NCBI RefSeq assembly: GCF_004217545.1
Contig: NZ_SHKY01000001.1
Span: forward strand, 3,596,001 to 3,660,000
Length of the DNA: 64,000 nucleotides
Origin: Krasilnikovia cinnamomea
GTDB taxonomy: Bacteria; Actinomycetota; Actinomycetes; Mycobacteriales; Micromonosporaceae
Direction: 5' to 3'
Below, in pieces: positions 44,650 to 57,379 of this stretch. The stretch's first letter is position 1; each line of letters begins with the position of its first letter. Below the pieces are notes generated by a model, which worked only from the letters and a program-made list of their open reading frames with translations, did no database searches and was not told the DNA's origin. The position numbers were made by a program, and so were the translations under genes.

Positions 44650-45986
44650 GCACTCCTACAACGGGTGAGCAGGCGTACGCGGCCGAGCGGGAGACCACCG
44701 AAGGCCGCGTCTTCACGGTCACCGGCGGCGACTGGGACACCATCACCGAGGGCATCGATCCGCTCAGCAACGAGAAGATCGTCGTCAACATGGGCCCGCA
44801 GCACCCCTCCACCCACGGGGTGCTGCGGCTGGTGCTGGAGCTCGAGGGCGAGACGGTCACCGAGTGCCGCCCGGTCATCGGGTACCTGCACACCGGCATC
44901 GAGAAGAACCTGGAGTACCGCAACTGGACCCAGGGGGTCACGTTCGTGACCCGCATGGACTACCTGTCCAACATGTTCAACGAGGCCGGGTACTGCCTCG
45001 CGGTCGAGAAGCTGCTGGGCATCACGGACGAGATCCCGGAGCGGGCGAACACCATCCGCGTGATGTTCATGGAACTCCAGCGGATCGCCTCGCACCTGGT
45101 GTGGATCGCCACCACGGGCATGGAGCTCGGCGCGATCTCGATGATGCTGTACGGCTTCCGCGAGCGCGAGTACATCCTCGACATCTTCGAGGAGGCCTCC
45201 GGCCTGCGGATGAACAACGCGTACATCCGGCCCGGGGGCCTCTCGCAGGACGTACCGGAAGCGGCGATCACCAAGATCCGCGACTTCCTCAAGTACCTGC
45301 CGAAGAAGCTCAAGGAGTACGAGAAGCTGCTCTCCGGCCAGTACGTCTGGCACAAGCGCACGCAGGGCGTCGCGGTGCTCGACGTGACCGGCTGTCTCTC
45401 CCTGGGCATCACCGGTCCGGTGCTGCGCTCGGCGGGCCTCGCCTGGGACCTGCGCAAGACGATGCCGTACTGCGGGTACGAGAACTACGAGTTCGACGTG
45501 CCGACGGCGACCACGGGCGACGTGTGGGGCCGCTACCTGGTGCGGATGGCGGAGATCCGGGAGTCGCTGAAGATCATCGAGCAGACCCTGGACCGGTTGA
45601 AGCCCGGCCGGATCATGGTCGAGGACCGCAAGATCGCCTGGCCCGCGCAGCTCGCGCTCGGCGTCGACGGCCTCGGCAACTCGCTCGAACACGTCGCCAA
45701 GATCATGGGTCAGTCGATGGAGTCGCTGATCCACCACTTCAAGCTCGTGACCGAGGGCTTCCGGGTCCCGCCCGGCCAGGTGTACGTCGGCATCGAGCAC
45801 CCGCGCGGCGAGCTCGGCGTGCATGCGGTCTCCGACGGCAGCAGCCGCCCGTACCGGGTGCACTACCGCGACCCGAGCTTCGTGAATCTCCAGGCCATCC
45901 CCGCGATGGCCGAGGGCGCCCTGCTGGCCGACGTGATCGCCGGCGGCGCCTCCCTCGACCCGGTGATGGGTGGGTGTGACCGCTAA
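44646..45986 (+). CDS. nuoD: NADH-quinone oxidoreductase subunit D
   Basis: 446 residues, the 49-kDa-type subunit. [15 protein letters not shown] (loop lining the quinone cavity), GYLHTGIEK, the [21 protein letters not shown] block and the C-terminal [11 protein letters not shown] ... [10 protein letters not shown] are all conserved; the quinone-site His in HPSTHG is present. It shares 4 nt with nuoC and its TAA abuts the nuoE ATG with no gap. Confidence 0.97.
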   Translation: MSTPTTGEQAYAAERETTEGRVFTVTGGDWDTITEGIDPLSNEKIVVNMGPQHPSTHGVLRLVLELEGETVTECRPVIGYLHTGIEKNLEYRNWTQGVTFVTRMDYLSNMFNEAGYCLAVEKLLGITDEIPERANTIRVMFMELQRIASHLVWIATTGMELGAISMMLYGFREREYILDIFEEASGLRMNNAYIRPGGLSQDVPEAAITKIRDFLKYLPKKLKEYEKLLSGQYVWHKRTQGVAVLDVTGCLSLGITGPVLRSAGLAWDLRKTMPYCGYENYEFDVPTATTGDVWGRYLVRMAEIRESLKIIEQTLDRLKPGRIMVEDRKIAWPAQLALGVDGLGNSLEHVAKIMGQSMESLIHHFKLVTEGFRVPPGQVYVGIEHPRGELGVHAVSDGSSRPYRVHYRDPSFVNLQAIPAMAEGALLADVIAGGASLDPVMGGCDR

Positions 45987-47035
45987 ATGTCTGATCGCAC
46001 GGTGGAGTTCTCCCCGGCCGCCGCGCCGCTCGCGGAGCAGCTCCTGGCCCGGGCGCGCGAGATCCTGGCCCGCTACCCGGCGGGCCGGGAACGGTCCGCG
46101 CTGCTGCCGCTGCTGCACCTCGTGCAGTCGCAGGAGGGTTACGTCAGCCCGGCCGGGGTGGCGTTCTGCGCCGAGGTGCTGGGCATCAACAAGGCCCAGG
46201 TCGGCGCGGTCGCGACCTTCTACACCATGTACAAGCGCCGGCCCACCGGCGAGTACCTGGTCAGCGTCTGCACCAACACGCTGTGCAACGTCATGGGCGG
46301 CCAGGAGGTGTACGACGAACTCGCCGAGCATCTCGGCGTCGGCCACGACGAGACCACTGCGGACGGCCGGGTCACGCTGGAGCACGCGGAGTGCCTCGCC
46401 GCCTGCGACTACGCCCCGGTGGTGACGGTCAACTACGACTTCTACGACAACGTCACTCCGCAGGGCGCGATCGACCTCGTCGACGGGCTGCGTGCGGGGG
46501 AGCGTCCGGCGCCCACCCGAGGGGCCCGGCTGTGCTCCCTCAAGGAGATGGCGATCCAACTCGCCGGGTTCGCCGATCCGCGCGACGGCGCGGTCGCCGA
46601 CGGCCCGGCCGGGGCGCCGACGCTGCGCGGGGTCACGCTGGCGCAGAAGAACGGCATCGCGGTCCGCAACTTCGACCCCGACACGCCGATCCCGACCACC
46701 AAGCCCGCCCCCGGTCAGCCGACGGCACCCGCCAAGCCGGCCCCCGCAGCGAAGGCCGCGGCTGCTGAGAAGGCAGCGCCGGCCGGCAAGGCAGCCCCGG
46801 CCGACAAGGCAGCGACCGGCGACAAGCCGGCCGCCCGGCGCGCGTCCACCACGCGAACCCGCGCCAAGGCCCCGGACCCGCAGGCCTCCGACCCGCAGGC
46901 CACCGACGCGGCGGCTCCCGACGCCAACGCCCCGGCCAGCGACGCCAAGCCCGCCGGGGACAACCCCGAACCGCAGCGGAGCAATCTGCGCAAGGCCGCC
47001 GAGGGCACCAACACCGCCGCTGAGGAGGCAGAGCA

Positions 47036-47039
<4 letters not shown>
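45987..47039 (+). CDS. nuoE: NADH-quinone oxidoreductase subunit E with long low-complexity tail
   Basis: 350 residues, against roughly 160-250 for typical homologues. The thioredoxin-like [2Fe-2S] (N1a) domain is normal, with Cys95, Cys100 (CTNTLC), Cys136 and Cys140 (ECLAAC). From about residue 233 the protein becomes Ala/Pro/Lys-rich with repeated APAAKA/APAGKAAPADKA units, then Asp/Ala/Pro units, and no recognisable fold. The tail should be exposed at the NADH tip of the peripheral arm. It overlaps nuoF by 4 nt. Confidence 0.95.
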
Positions 47040-48351
<1,312 letters not shown>

Positions 48352-48352
<1 letters not shown>

Positions 48353-50892
48353 TGACGGACGTTGCCAAGCCGACCGACACCGTCACGCTGACCGTCGACG
48401 GGGTCGAGGTGACGGCCGCCAAGGGCGAGCTGGTCATCCGGGTCGCGGAGCGGATGGGCATCGAGATCCCCCGGTTCTGCGACCACCCGCTGCTGGCCCC
48501 CGCCGGGGCGTGCCGCCAGTGCCTGGTCGAGGTGGAGGGTCAGCGCAAGCCGGTCGCCTCGTGCACCCAGACGGTCGCCGAGGGCATGGTGGTCAAGACC
48601 CAGCTCACCTCGCCGGTCGCGAAGAAGGCCCAGGCCGGGGTGATGGAGCTGCTGCTCATCAACCACCCGCTGGACTGCCCGACCTGCGACAAGGGGGGCG
48701 AGTGCCCCCTGCAGAACCAGGCGCTGTCCACCGGCCGGTCCGACTCGCGCTTCGCCGAGGAGAAGCGCACGTTCGAGAAGCCGATCCACATCTCCAGCCA
48801 GGTGCTGCTGGACCGGGAACGGTGCGTGCTGTGCCAGCGGTGCACCCGGTTCTCCGAGGAGATCGCGGGGGACAAGTTCATCGACCTGATGGACCGCTCC
48901 TCCGGCCAGCAGATCAACGTGTACCGGGACGACTTCTTCGGCGCGGACGCCGACGGCAGTGGCGACGCGGGCGAGGACTCCGGGGACGTGCCGTTCAACT
49001 CGTACTTCTCCGGTAACACCGTGCAGATCTGCCCGGTGGGCGCGCTGACCGGCCAGCAGTACCGGTTCCGGGCCCGGCCGTTCGACCTGGTGTCCACACC
49101 GACGGTGTGCGAGCACTGCTCGGCGGGCTGCGCGATGCGCGCCGACCACCGGCGCGGCAAGGTGCTGCGCCGCCTTGCCGGTGACGACCCGGCGGTGAAC
49201 GAGGAGTGGAACTGCGACAAGGGCCGGTGGGGCTTCCGGTACGACACGGCGGCCGACCGGATCACCACCCCGTACGTGCGCGACGCCGCCACCGGCGAGC
49301 TGCGCGAGGCCTCGTGGAGTGAGGCGCTGTACGCGGCGGCCGAGGGTCTGCGGGCCGCCCGCGCCCGCGGCGTCGGCGTGCTCACGGGTGGCCGCCTGAC
49401 CGTCGAGGACGCGTACGCGTACGCGAAGTTCGCGCGGGTGGCCCTGGGCACCAACGACATCGACTTCCGGGCCCGCCCGGTCGGCGCGAACGGCGAGGAG
49501 GCCGACTTCCTGGCCGCGAGCGTGGCCGGGGTCAGCGACGTCAGCTACGCCGACGTGGAGAAGGCCCCGTCGGTGGTGATCGTCGGGCTGGAGCCGGAGG
49601 AGGAGTGCCCGATCCTCTTCCTGCGGCTGCGCAAGACGTACACGCACAAGAAGCTCGCCGTGGTGGCGGTGGCGCCGTTCCTGACGCGCGGCTTCGAGAA
49701 GCTCGGCGCCACGCTGGTCGAGGCGGTGCCCGGCGCCGAGGCGCGGCTGCTGGCCGGCGACCCGGCGATCGCCGCGGCCCTGGCCGCCGAGGGGGCGCTG
49801 CTGATCGTGGGCGAGCGGCTCGCGGAGGTGCCCGGTGGCCTCTCGGCCGCCGCCGCGCTGGCCGCCCGTACCGGTGCCCGGCTGGCCTGGGTGCCGCGGC
49901 GCGCGGGCGACCGGGGTGCGGTCGACACGGGCTGCCTGCCGAACCTCCTGCCCGGCGGACGTCCGGTCACCGACGCCGGGGGGCGCGCCGACCTGGCGGC
50001 CGCCTGGGACGTGCCGGTCGAGACACTGCCCGCCGCGGTGGGCCGCGACACTTCCGCGATCGTGGCCGCCGCCGCGGCCGGGGAGTTGGGCGGCCTGCTG
50101 GTCGCCGGGGTGGACCCGGCCGACCTGGCCGATCCGCGCCTGGCCGAGCAGGCCCTCGACGCGGTGCCGTTCCTGGTGAGCCTGGAGCTGCGGCACAGTG
50201 CGGTGACCCGCCGCGCCGACGTGGTGCTGCCGGTGGCCCCGCCGGTCGAGAAGCCCGGCACCTACATGGACTGGGAGGGGCGGCTGCGCACCTTCCAGGC
50301 GGTGCTGAAGACCGGCGCCATGACCGACGGGCGGGCGCTGGAGGCGATCGCCGCCCTGCTGGAGGTCACGCTGGGCACCGGTGACGTGAACGCGATCCGC
50401 CGCGAACTGGGCGGGATGCGGGCCAACACCTCGGCGCCGCAGGCCGCGCCCACCGTGGAACCGGGCGCACCGCTGGAGCCGGGCGCCGGGCAGGCCGTGC
50501 TGGCCACCTGGCATCAGCTCATCGACCTGGGCCGCCTGCTCGACGGCGACGAGGTCCTGGCCGGGACCGCGCGTCCGCCGGTGGCGCGGATCGCGAAGGG
50601 TACGGCCGAGGCGCTCGGCGTCGCCGACGGCGACCCGCTGACGGTCAGTACGGTCTCCGGCGCGATCAGCCTGCAGACGGCGATCACCGAGATGCCCGAA
50701 GGCGTGGTGTGGCTGCCCGCGAACTCGCCGGGCAGCACGGTCCGCCGCAGCCTGGGCGCGAGCTCGGGTGCCGTGGTCCGGCTGAGTGCCGGGGTGGCTG
50801 GCCCGCTGCTGGCCGAGGCCCCGCACGCCTCGGCCGCCGAGAGCAACCTGCTCGCCTCCCCCGAGGTCAGCAAGAAGGGGGTAACGCCGTGA
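48352..50892 (+). CDS. nuoG: NADH-quinone oxidoreductase subunit G
   Basis: 846 residues. The N-terminal ferredoxin domain binds [2Fe-2S] ([16 protein letters not shown] region), followed by the HxxxCxxCxxxxxC [4Fe-4S] site ([17 protein letters not shown]) and [13 protein letters not shown] ... ICPVGALT. The molybdopterin-oxidoreductase-like domain begins with CEHCSAGC ... [10 protein letters not shown], giving four Cys for the off-pathway N7 cluster, so N7 is predicted to be retained. The middle (about 330-560) is less conserved and Ala-rich. The ATG at 48352 was chosen from the TGATG overlap with nuoF; frames upstream belong to nuoF shadow. Confidence 0.96.
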
Positions 50893-52274
50893 TGATCCTC
50901 GCCGAGGCGCAGGATCCCACCCTGCAGACGTTCGAGAACGACGTCTGGTGGATCGTGCTCATCAAGCTGCTCGGGGTCTTCGTCATCCTGCTGCTGCTGA
51001 CGCTTTTCACGATCAACTACGAGCGCAAGGTCGTGGCCCGGATGGCGGTCCGGCCGGGCCCCAACCAGGTCGGCCCCAAGGGCTGGTTGCAGAGCCTCTC
51101 GGACGGCATCAAGTTGCCGTTCAAGGAGGAGATCATCCCGATCACCGCGGACAAGGTGGTGTACTTCATCGCCCCGGTGATCTCGGCGACGACCGCGTTC
51201 ACCGCGTTCGCGGTGATCCCCTTCGGCCCGGTGGTGTCGATCTTCGGGCACCAGACCGCGCTGCAGCTCACCGACGTGCCGGTCTCCGTGCTGGTGCTGC
51301 TCGCCTGCTCCTCGATGGCCGTGTACGGCGTGGTGCTGGCCGGCTGGGCGTCGGGCTCGACGTACCCGCTGCTGGGCGGGCTGCGCTCCAGCGCCCAGAT
51401 GATCTCGTACGAGGTCGCGATGGGGTTGTCCATCGTGGCGGTGTTCATGACCGCGGGCACGATGTCCACCTCGCAGATCGTCAAGGCGCAGGCGGGCAAC
51501 GAGCAGTCCTCGATCGACATCCTCGGCTGGCACCCGACCCCGCCGAGCTGGTACGCGGTGCTGCTGCTGCCGAGCTTCATCATCTACGCGATCTCCGCGG
51601 TCGGTGAGACCAACCGGGCCCCGTTCGACCTGCCCGAGGCCGAGTCCGAGCTGGTCGGCGGCTTCCACACGGAGTACTCGTCGTTCAAGTTCGCGCTGTT
51701 CTTCCTCGCCGAGTACATCAACATGATCACCGTCTCGGCGCTGTGCACGACGCTGTTCCTGGGCGGCTGGCGGGCCCCGTGGCCGATCACCGCGTTCTGG
51801 TCCGACGCCAACTCCGGCTGGTTCGCGCTGATCTGGTGGCTGCTCAAGGTCCTGATCCTGCTGTTCGGCTTCATCTGGCTGCGGGCCACCCTGCCCCGGC
51901 TGCGCTACGACCAGTTCATGCGCTTCGGCTGGAAGATCCTCATCCCGGTCAACCTGGTCTGGATCCTGTTCCTCGCCGGGGTGCGGGTGCTCAACAACGA
52001 GACCTCGGACCGGAACAAGTGGCTGATCATCGGCGGTGTCGTCATCGCGGTGGTGCTGGTGGCGGTGTTCTGGCCGTCCGGGCGCAAGGAGCCGGTGAAG
52101 TCGCTGGAGGAGCAGCTGGCCGCGCGGCCACCGGGCAGTTTCCCCGTACCTCCGCTGGACCTGCAGGTGCCACCCAGCCCGCGCGCCCGCCGCGCGGTGG
52201 CCGAGCGCGAGCCCGCCACTGTGGGCGGCGGCACCACCGAGACACCCGACGACACACCAGACGAGGAGGTGTGA
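50889..52274 (+). CDS. nuoH: NADH-quinone oxidoreductase subunit H
   Basis: 461 residues, eight-helix membrane subunit forming the quinone entry channel. Conserved: [34 protein letters not shown], and [26 protein letters not shown]. The C-terminal about 70 residues ([21 protein letters not shown] ... PDDTPDEEV) form a hydrophilic Pro-rich extension common in actinobacteria. GTG at 50889 overlaps the nuoG stop; ATG at 50892 is an alternative start. Confidence 0.96.
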   Translation: MMILAEAQDPTLQTFENDVWWIVLIKLLGVFVILLLLTLFTINYERKVVARMAVRPGPNQVGPKGWLQSLSDGIKLPFKEEIIPITADKVVYFIAPVISATTAFTAFAVIPFGPVVSIFGHQTALQLTDVPVSVLVLLACSSMAVYGVVLAGWASGSTYPLLGGLRSSAQMISYEVAMGLSIVAVFMTAGTMSTSQIVKAQAGNEQSSIDILGWHPTPPSWYAVLLLPSFIIYAISAVGETNRAPFDLPEAESELVGGFHTEYSSFKFALFFLAEYINMITVSALCTTLFLGGWRAPWPITAFWSDANSGWFALIWWLLKVLILLFGFIWLRATLPRLRYDQFMRFGWKILIPVNLVWILFLAGVRVLNNETSDRNKWLIIGGVVIAVVLVAVFWPSGRKEPVKSLEEQLAARPPGSFPVPPLDLQVPPSPRARRAVAEREPATVGGGTTETPDDTPDEEV

Positions 52275-52275
52275 C

Positions 52276-52845
52276 GTGGGGACGTTCACGGGCTCGTTCA
52301 AGGGCTTCGGGGTGACCTTCGCGCACATGTTCCGCAAGGTCATCACGACCGACTATCCGTTCTCGCCGCCCACCCCGGCGCCGCGCTACCACGGCCGGCA
52401 CATCCTGAACCGGCACCCGGACGGCCTGGAGAAGTGCATCGGCTGCGAGCTGTGCGCGTGGGCCTGCCCCGCCGACGCGATCTACGTCCAGGGTGGCGAC
52501 AACACCGAGGAGATGCGCTTCTCCCCGGGTGAGCGGTACGCGTCGGTCTACCAGATCAACTACACCCGGTGCATCTTCTGCGGCCTGTGCATCGAGGCGT
52601 GCCCGACCCGCTCGCTGACCATGAGCAACGAGTACGAGCTGGCCCGCGACTCCCGGCAGGACCTGATCTTCACGAAGGAGCAGCTGCTGGCGCCGCTGCT
52701 GCCGGGCATGGAGCAGCCGCCGCACCCGATGCGGCTCGGCGACACCGACGTGGACTACTACGTCGGCGCGCTGACCAACCCGGGCACCTCGGCGGGCGCC
52801 GAGCGCGCCCCGACGTCGGAGACCGGAACGAAGGGCGGGGCCTGA
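52276..52845 (+). CDS. nuoI: NADH-quinone oxidoreductase subunit I
   Basis: 189 residues with two 8Fe ferredoxin motifs: [12 protein letters not shown] and [12 protein letters not shown], binding N6a and N6b. N-terminal amphipathic helix ([22 protein letters not shown]) attaches to the membrane arm. The C-terminal 20 residues ([19 protein letters not shown]) are a low-complexity extension. The start is GTG at 52276, one nt after the nuoH stop; the stop overlaps the nuoJ ATG (TGATG). Confidence 0.96.
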   Translation: MGTFTGSFKGFGVTFAHMFRKVITTDYPFSPPTPAPRYHGRHILNRHPDGLEKCIGCELCAWACPADAIYVQGGDNTEEMRFSPGERYASVYQINYTRCIFCGLCIEACPTRSLTMSNEYELARDSRQDLIFTKEQLLAPLLPGMEQPPHPMRLGDTDVDYYVGALTNPGTSAGAERAPTSETGTKGGA

Positions 52846-53609
52846 TGGGTACGATCGCCGCCGCGGCCGGGCAGGTCTCCGCCGCCGAGGCCTGGGGCTT
52901 CTGGATCATGGGCAGCCTGGCCGTCATCGGCGCCCTGGGCATGGTGCTGGCCCGCAACGCGGTCCACTCCGCCCTGTGGCTGGTCGTGACGATGCTCTGC
53001 CTGGGCTTCCTGTACGTGGTCAACGCCGCGCCGTTCCTCGGCATGGTGCAGATCATCGTCTACACCGGCGCCATCATGATGCTGTTCCTGTTCGTGCTGA
53101 TGCTGGTGGGCCGCGACGCCTCCGACTCGCTGATCGAGACGCTGCGCGGCCAGCGGGTCGCGGCGATCCTGCTGGGCATCGGCTTCGCCATCCTGGTCGC
53201 CACCGGCCTGGCCCGCTCGCTGGGCACCAGCACGGTCGTCGGCCTGGAGGCCGCGAACGCGGGCGGCAACGTCCAGGGCATCGCCCGGCTGCTGTTCACC
53301 AACTACGTCTTCGCGTTCGAGGTCACCTCCGCGCTGCTGATCACGGCGGCGGTCGGCGCCATGATCCTGGCCCACGTCGAGCGGGCCAAGGACGAGATCC
53401 ACGACCAGGTGACCCGCATGAAGCAGCGGTTCCACCCGGGCAACCACCCGGGTCCCAAGCCCGGCCCCGGCGTGTACGCCAACACGATGTCCGTGGCCGC
53501 GCCGGCCCGCCTGCCCGACGGCAACCTGTCCGAGCGCAGCATCTCGCCGATCCTGCCCGTACGTGAGCTCACGGCGCGCGAGGCGGCCCCGAAGGGAACA
53601 GAAGAGTGA
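52845..53609 (+). CDS. nuoJ: NADH-quinone oxidoreductase subunit J
   Basis: 254 residues. Five membrane helices at about 17-36, 42-60, 66-85, 102-120 and 150-172, including the conserved TM3 segment [21 protein letters not shown]. The hydrophilic C-terminus (about 175-254, [30 protein letters not shown] then a Pro/Arg-rich tail) is longer than in E. coli. The ATG at 52845 was chosen because it overlaps the nuoI stop; the preceding in-frame sequence is nuoI shadow. Confidence 0.95.
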   Translation: MGTIAAAAGQVSAAEAWGFWIMGSLAVIGALGMVLARNAVHSALWLVVTMLCLGFLYVVNAAPFLGMVQIIVYTGAIMMLFLFVLMLVGRDASDSLIETLRGQRVAAILLGIGFAILVATGLARSLGTSTVVGLEAANAGGNVQGIARLLFTNYVFAFEVTSALLITAAVGAMILAHVERAKDEIHDQVTRMKQRFHPGNHPGPKPGPGVYANTMSVAAPARLPDGNLSERSISPILPVRELTAREAAPKGTEE

Positions 53610-53905
53610 CTCCCGACTACTACCTCGTCCTCGCGGCGATCCTGTTCACCATCGGGGCCACCGGGGTGCTGATCCGCCGCAACGCGATCGTGCTGTTCAT
53701 GTGCATCGAGCTGATGCTGAACGCCGCCAACCTGGCCCTGATCACCTTCAGCCGGATCAACGGTGGCCTGGACGGGCAGATCATGGCGTTCTTCGTCATG
53801 GTCGTCGCGGCGGCCGAGGTCGTGGTCGGCCTGGCCATCATCATGTCGATCTTCCGGACCCGGCGGTCGGCGAGCGTCGACGACGCCAACCTCCTCAAGT
53901 ACTGA
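53606..53905 (+). CDS. nuoK: NADH-quinone oxidoreductase subunit K
   Basis: 99 residues, three helices. The conserved glutamates of the proton path lie in [17 protein letters not shown] and [14 protein letters not shown]. The GTG at 53606 overlaps the nuoJ stop by 4 nt, and the size is exactly that of the family. Confidence 0.96.
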   Translation: MTPDYYLVLAAILFTIGATGVLIRRNAIVLFMCIELMLNAANLALITFSRINGGLDGQIMAFFVMVVAAAEVVVGLAIIMSIFRTRRSASVDDANLLKY

Positions 53906-53916
53906 AGGGCCTGCAC

Positions 53917-55836
53917 GTGGAACAGACAGTGGAGTACGCCCAAGCGGTGGGCCCGCTGCGCCTGCTCTGGCTGCTGGTAGCCATCCCGCTGGCCAGCGCG
54001 GCCATCCTGCTGCTGCTGGGGCGCAAGGCCGACAAGTGGGGGCACTGGCTCGGGGTGCTGTCGGTCGCCGTCAGCTTCGTGCTCGGCCTGACCTTCTTCA
54101 TCCAGCTCGCCTTCCTGACCAACAAGTCGGTCGAGCAGAGCCTGTTCGACTTCATCGTGGTCGGCGGGTTGAAGGTGGACTTCGGGTTGCTCTTCGACCC
54201 GCTGTCCGGGGTTTTCGTGCTGCTGATCACGGGCGTCGGCTCCCTGATCCACCTGTACGCGGTCGGGTACATGGCGCACGACGAGGGCCGCCGGAAGTTC
54301 TTCGGCTACTTCAACCTCTTTACCGCCGCGATGCTGCTGCTGGTCCTCGGCAACAACTACGTGATGCTCTACTTCGGCTGGGAGGGCGTCGGCCTGGCGT
54401 CGTACCTGCTGATCTCGTTCTGGTACACCCGGCCGTCGGCGGCCACCGCGGGCAAGAAGGCGTTCCTGATGAACCGGGTCGGCGACGCCGGCCTGGTGAT
54501 CGGCATCTTCCTGATGTTCGCCACCCTGGGCTCCACCCAGTACTCCGACGTGTTCAACGGGGTCAGCGCGCTCAGCTCGACCACGGTCTTGGTCATGGGC
54601 CTGCTCCTGCTGCTCGGCGCGTGCGGCAAGTCCGGCCAGTTCCCGCTGCAGGCGTGGTTGCCGGACGCGATGGAGGGCCCGACCCCGGTGTCCGCCCTGA
54701 TCCACGCGGCGACCATGGTCACCGCCGGGGTCTACCTGATCGCCCGGTCGAACCCGATCTTCTCCGCGAACCACACCCTGCAGACCGTCGTGGTCACCGT
54801 CGGTGCCCTGACGCTGCTGATCGGCTGCATCATCGGCGCGGCCAAGGACGACATCAAGCGGGTCCTCGCCTGGTCCACGGTCAGCCAGATCGGCTACATG
54901 TTCCTCGGCGTCGGCCTGGGTGGCGGCGCGTACGCGCTGGCGATCGTCCACCTGCTGGCGCACGGCTTCTTCAAGGCCAACATGTTCCTCGGCGCCGGTT
55001 CCGTGATGCACGGCATGCACGACCAGGTCGACATCAGACGCTTCGGCGGGCTGTACAAGTACATGCGCTGGACCTGGATCACCTTCATGATGGGCTGGCT
55101 GGCGATCATCGGCATGTTCCCGTTCTCCGGGTTCTTCTCCAAGGAGCCGATCATCGTGGCCGCCTTCGAGCGCGAAGGCTGGACCGCCTGGCTGTACGGC
55201 ATGGCCGCGCTGATCGGCGCGGGGCTCACCGCGTTCTACATGACCCGGCTGTTCATCCTCACGTTCCACGGCCCGAAGCGGTGGACGGATGACATCAAGG
55301 AGCCGCACGAGTCGCCGTACATCATGACCGTGCCGCTGATGCTGCTGGCGCTCGGCTCGATCGGGGCGGGCGGGCTGCTGGCCACGTCCGTCCCGGAGTG
55401 GCTGGAGCCGGTGTTCGGCCCCGAGCCGCACGCGGGCGAGCCGGTCCTCCCGCACTGGGCGATCACCACGCTGTCGCTGGGGCTGGTCGTCATCGGTACG
55501 GGCATCGCGTACCTGCTGTTCCGTAACGGCACCGCGAAGCAGGAGCAGCCCGCGGGCGTGGTGGTCACCGCCGCCCGACGCAACCTGTACACCGACGCCT
55601 TCAACGAGGCGGTCTTCGAGAAGCCGGGCATCTTCCTCACCCGGGCCCTGGTCTTCTTCGACAACAAGGGCATCGACGGGGTGGTCAACGGCATCGCGGC
55701 GAGTGTCGGCGGGAGCTCCGGCCGGTTGCGCCGGCTGCAGACCGGCTTCGTGCGTTCGTACGCCCTGTCCATGCTCACCGGGGCCGTCGTGGTCGTCGGT
55801 GCGTTCCTCGTCATCCAGCTGGGGTGGTTCTCGTGA
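53917..55836 (+). CDS. nuoL: NADH-quinone oxidoreductase subunit L
   Basis: 639 residues, antiporter-like proton-pumping subunit. Conserved: VMLYFGWEGVGLASYLLISFWY (with the pump Glu), MNRVGDAGL, FPLQAWLPDAMEGPTPVSALIHAATMVTAGVYL and the central Lys region DDIKRVLAWSTVSQIGYM. The C-terminal part holds the lateral amphipathic helix HL and last TM (about 540-639). The start GTG at 53917 is 11 nt after nuoK, with GAAGGGC as a weak RBS. The stop overlaps nuoM by 4 nt. Confidence 0.96.
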   Translation: MEQTVEYAQAVGPLRLLWLLVAIPLASAAILLLLGRKADKWGHWLGVLSVAVSFVLGLTFFIQLAFLTNKSVEQSLFDFIVVGGLKVDFGLLFDPLSGVFVLLITGVGSLIHLYAVGYMAHDEGRRKFFGYFNLFTAAMLLLVLGNNYVMLYFGWEGVGLASYLLISFWYTRPSAATAGKKAFLMNRVGDAGLVIGIFLMFATLGSTQYSDVFNGVSALSSTTVLVMGLLLLLGACGKSGQFPLQAWLPDAMEGPTPVSALIHAATMVTAGVYLIARSNPIFSANHTLQTVVVTVGALTLLIGCIIGAAKDDIKRVLAWSTVSQIGYMFLGVGLGGGAYALAIVHLLAHGFFKANMFLGAGSVMHGMHDQVDIRRFGGLYKYMRWTWITFMMGWLAIIGMFPFSGFFSKEPIIVAAFEREGWTAWLYGMAALIGAGLTAFYMTRLFILTFHGPKRWTDDIKEPHESPYIMTVPLMLLALGSIGAGGLLATSVPEWLEPVFGPEPHAGEPVLPHWAITTLSLGLVVIGTGIAYLLFRNGTAKQEQPAGVVVTAARRNLYTDAFNEAVFEKPGIFLTRALVFFDNKGIDGVVNGIAASVGGSSGRLRRLQTGFVRSYALSMLTGAVVVVGAFLVIQLGWFS

Positions 55837-57377
55837 CGGACTCCGGATTCCCGTTCCTGTCCGTCCTGACGCTGGCCCCGCTGGTGGGCGCGGTCGTGGT
55901 GGCCTGCATCCCGCGGAGCAAACCCAAGCTCGCCAAGATCGTGGCGCTGGTCTGGTCGCTGGCCGTGCTCGGGCTCAGCATCGCGATGTGGGTGGCGTTC
56001 CAGGTCGGCGGCGCCCGCTTCCAGTTCCGCGAGTCGTACCCGTGGATCCCGACCTGGGACGCCCGGTTCACCCTCGCGGCGGACGGCATCGCGCTGGTCA
56101 TGCTGCTGCTGATCGCGGTGCTCGTGCCGGTGGTCATCCTGGCGTCCTGGCACGACGTGGACGAGACGCAGCGTTCCGCGTCGACCTACTTCGCGCTGCT
56201 GCTGGCGTTCGAGTTCACGATGATCGGCGTGTTCGCGGCCGCGGACGTGTTCCTGTTCTACGTGTTCTTCGAGGTCATGCTGATCCCGATGTACTTCATC
56301 ATCGGCTCGTTCGGCGGTGCCCGCCGCCAGTACGCCGCGGTGAAGTTCTTCCTGTACTCGCTGGTCGGCGGCCTGTTCATGCTGGCCGCGGTGATCGGGC
56401 TGTGGGTGCTGGGCGGGAAGACGTTCGACTTCGCGGAGCTGACCAGGGCGGCGGCGGACATCGACACCAACACCGCCCGGTGGCTGTTCCTCGGGTTCTT
56501 CATCGCCTTCGCGATCAAGGCACCGTTCTTCCCGTTCCACACCTGGCTGCCCGACGCGGGTGGCGCCGCCCCGGTCGGCGCGGCCGCCCTGCTGGTCGGC
56601 GTGATGGACAAGGTCGGCACGTTCGGCATCCTGCGCTACTGCCTGCCGCTGTTCCCGGAGGCGTCGCGCTGGTTCGCCCCCGCCGCCCTGGTGCTGGCGG
56701 TCATCGGCATCATCTACGCGGCCCTGCTGGCGGTCGGCCAGAACGACCTCAAGCGGCTGGTGTCGTACACCTCGATCGCGCACTTCGGCTTCATCGGCAT
56801 GGGCATCTTCGCCTTCACCACCCAGGCGGGCACCGGCTCGGTGCTGTACATGGTCAACCACGGCCTCGCCACCGGCCTGCTCTTCCTCGTGGTCGGGATG
56901 TTCATCGCCCGGCGCGGGTCGGCGCAGGTCAGCGACTTCGGCGGCGCCGGAAAGCTGCTGCCGGTGCTGGCCGGGATCATGTTCTTCGCCGGTCTGGCGT
57001 CGCTGGCGCTGCCCGGCACCGCGCCGTTCGTCAGCGAGTTCCTGGTGCTGATCGGCACGTTCACCGTCCACCCGGCGTACGCCGTGATCGCCACGGCCGG
57101 CATCATCCTGGCCGCCGCGTACGTGCTGTGGATGATCCAGCGCACCACCCAGGGTGATCTGAACCCGGCGTTGGCCGAACTGCCCGAGATGCGTCGCGAC
57201 ATCACGCTGCGCGAGAAGGTGGTCGTCGCGCCGCTGGTGCTGCTCCTGCTCCTGCTCGGCTTCTATCCGAAGCCGGTCACCGATGTGATCAACCCGGCGG
57301 TCCAGGCGACCATGCAGGACGTCGGCACGACCGATCCGGCCCCCACGGCGGTCGCGAACGGAAAGGTGGCGCCGTAG
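55833..57377 (+). CDS. nuoM: NADH-quinone oxidoreductase subunit M
   Basis: 514 residues, second antiporter-like subunit with about 14 helices. Conserved: FEVMLIPMYFIIGSFGG, KAPFFPFHTWLPDAGGAAPVGAAALLVGVMDKVGTFG and NDLKRLVSYTSIAHFGFIGMG. The GTG start overlaps nuoL, and two nt separate it from nuoN. It has the usual subunit length. Confidence 0.96.
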   Translation: MTDSGFPFLSVLTLAPLVGAVVVACIPRSKPKLAKIVALVWSLAVLGLSIAMWVAFQVGGARFQFRESYPWIPTWDARFTLAADGIALVMLLLIAVLVPVVILASWHDVDETQRSASTYFALLLAFEFTMIGVFAAADVFLFYVFFEVMLIPMYFIIGSFGGARRQYAAVKFFLYSLVGGLFMLAAVIGLWVLGGKTFDFAELTRAAADIDTNTARWLFLGFFIAFAIKAPFFPFHTWLPDAGGAAPVGAAALLVGVMDKVGTFGILRYCLPLFPEASRWFAPAALVLAVIGIIYAALLAVGQNDLKRLVSYTSIAHFGFIGMGIFAFTTQAGTGSVLYMVNHGLATGLLFLVVGMFIARRGSAQVSDFGGAGKLLPVLAGIMFFAGLASLALPGTAPFVSEFLVLIGTFTVHPAYAVIATAGIILAAAYVLWMIQRTTQGDLNPALAELPEMRRDITLREKVVVAPLVLLLLLLGFYPKPVTDVINPAVQATMQDVGTTDPAPTAVANGKVAP

Positions 57378-57379
57378 CC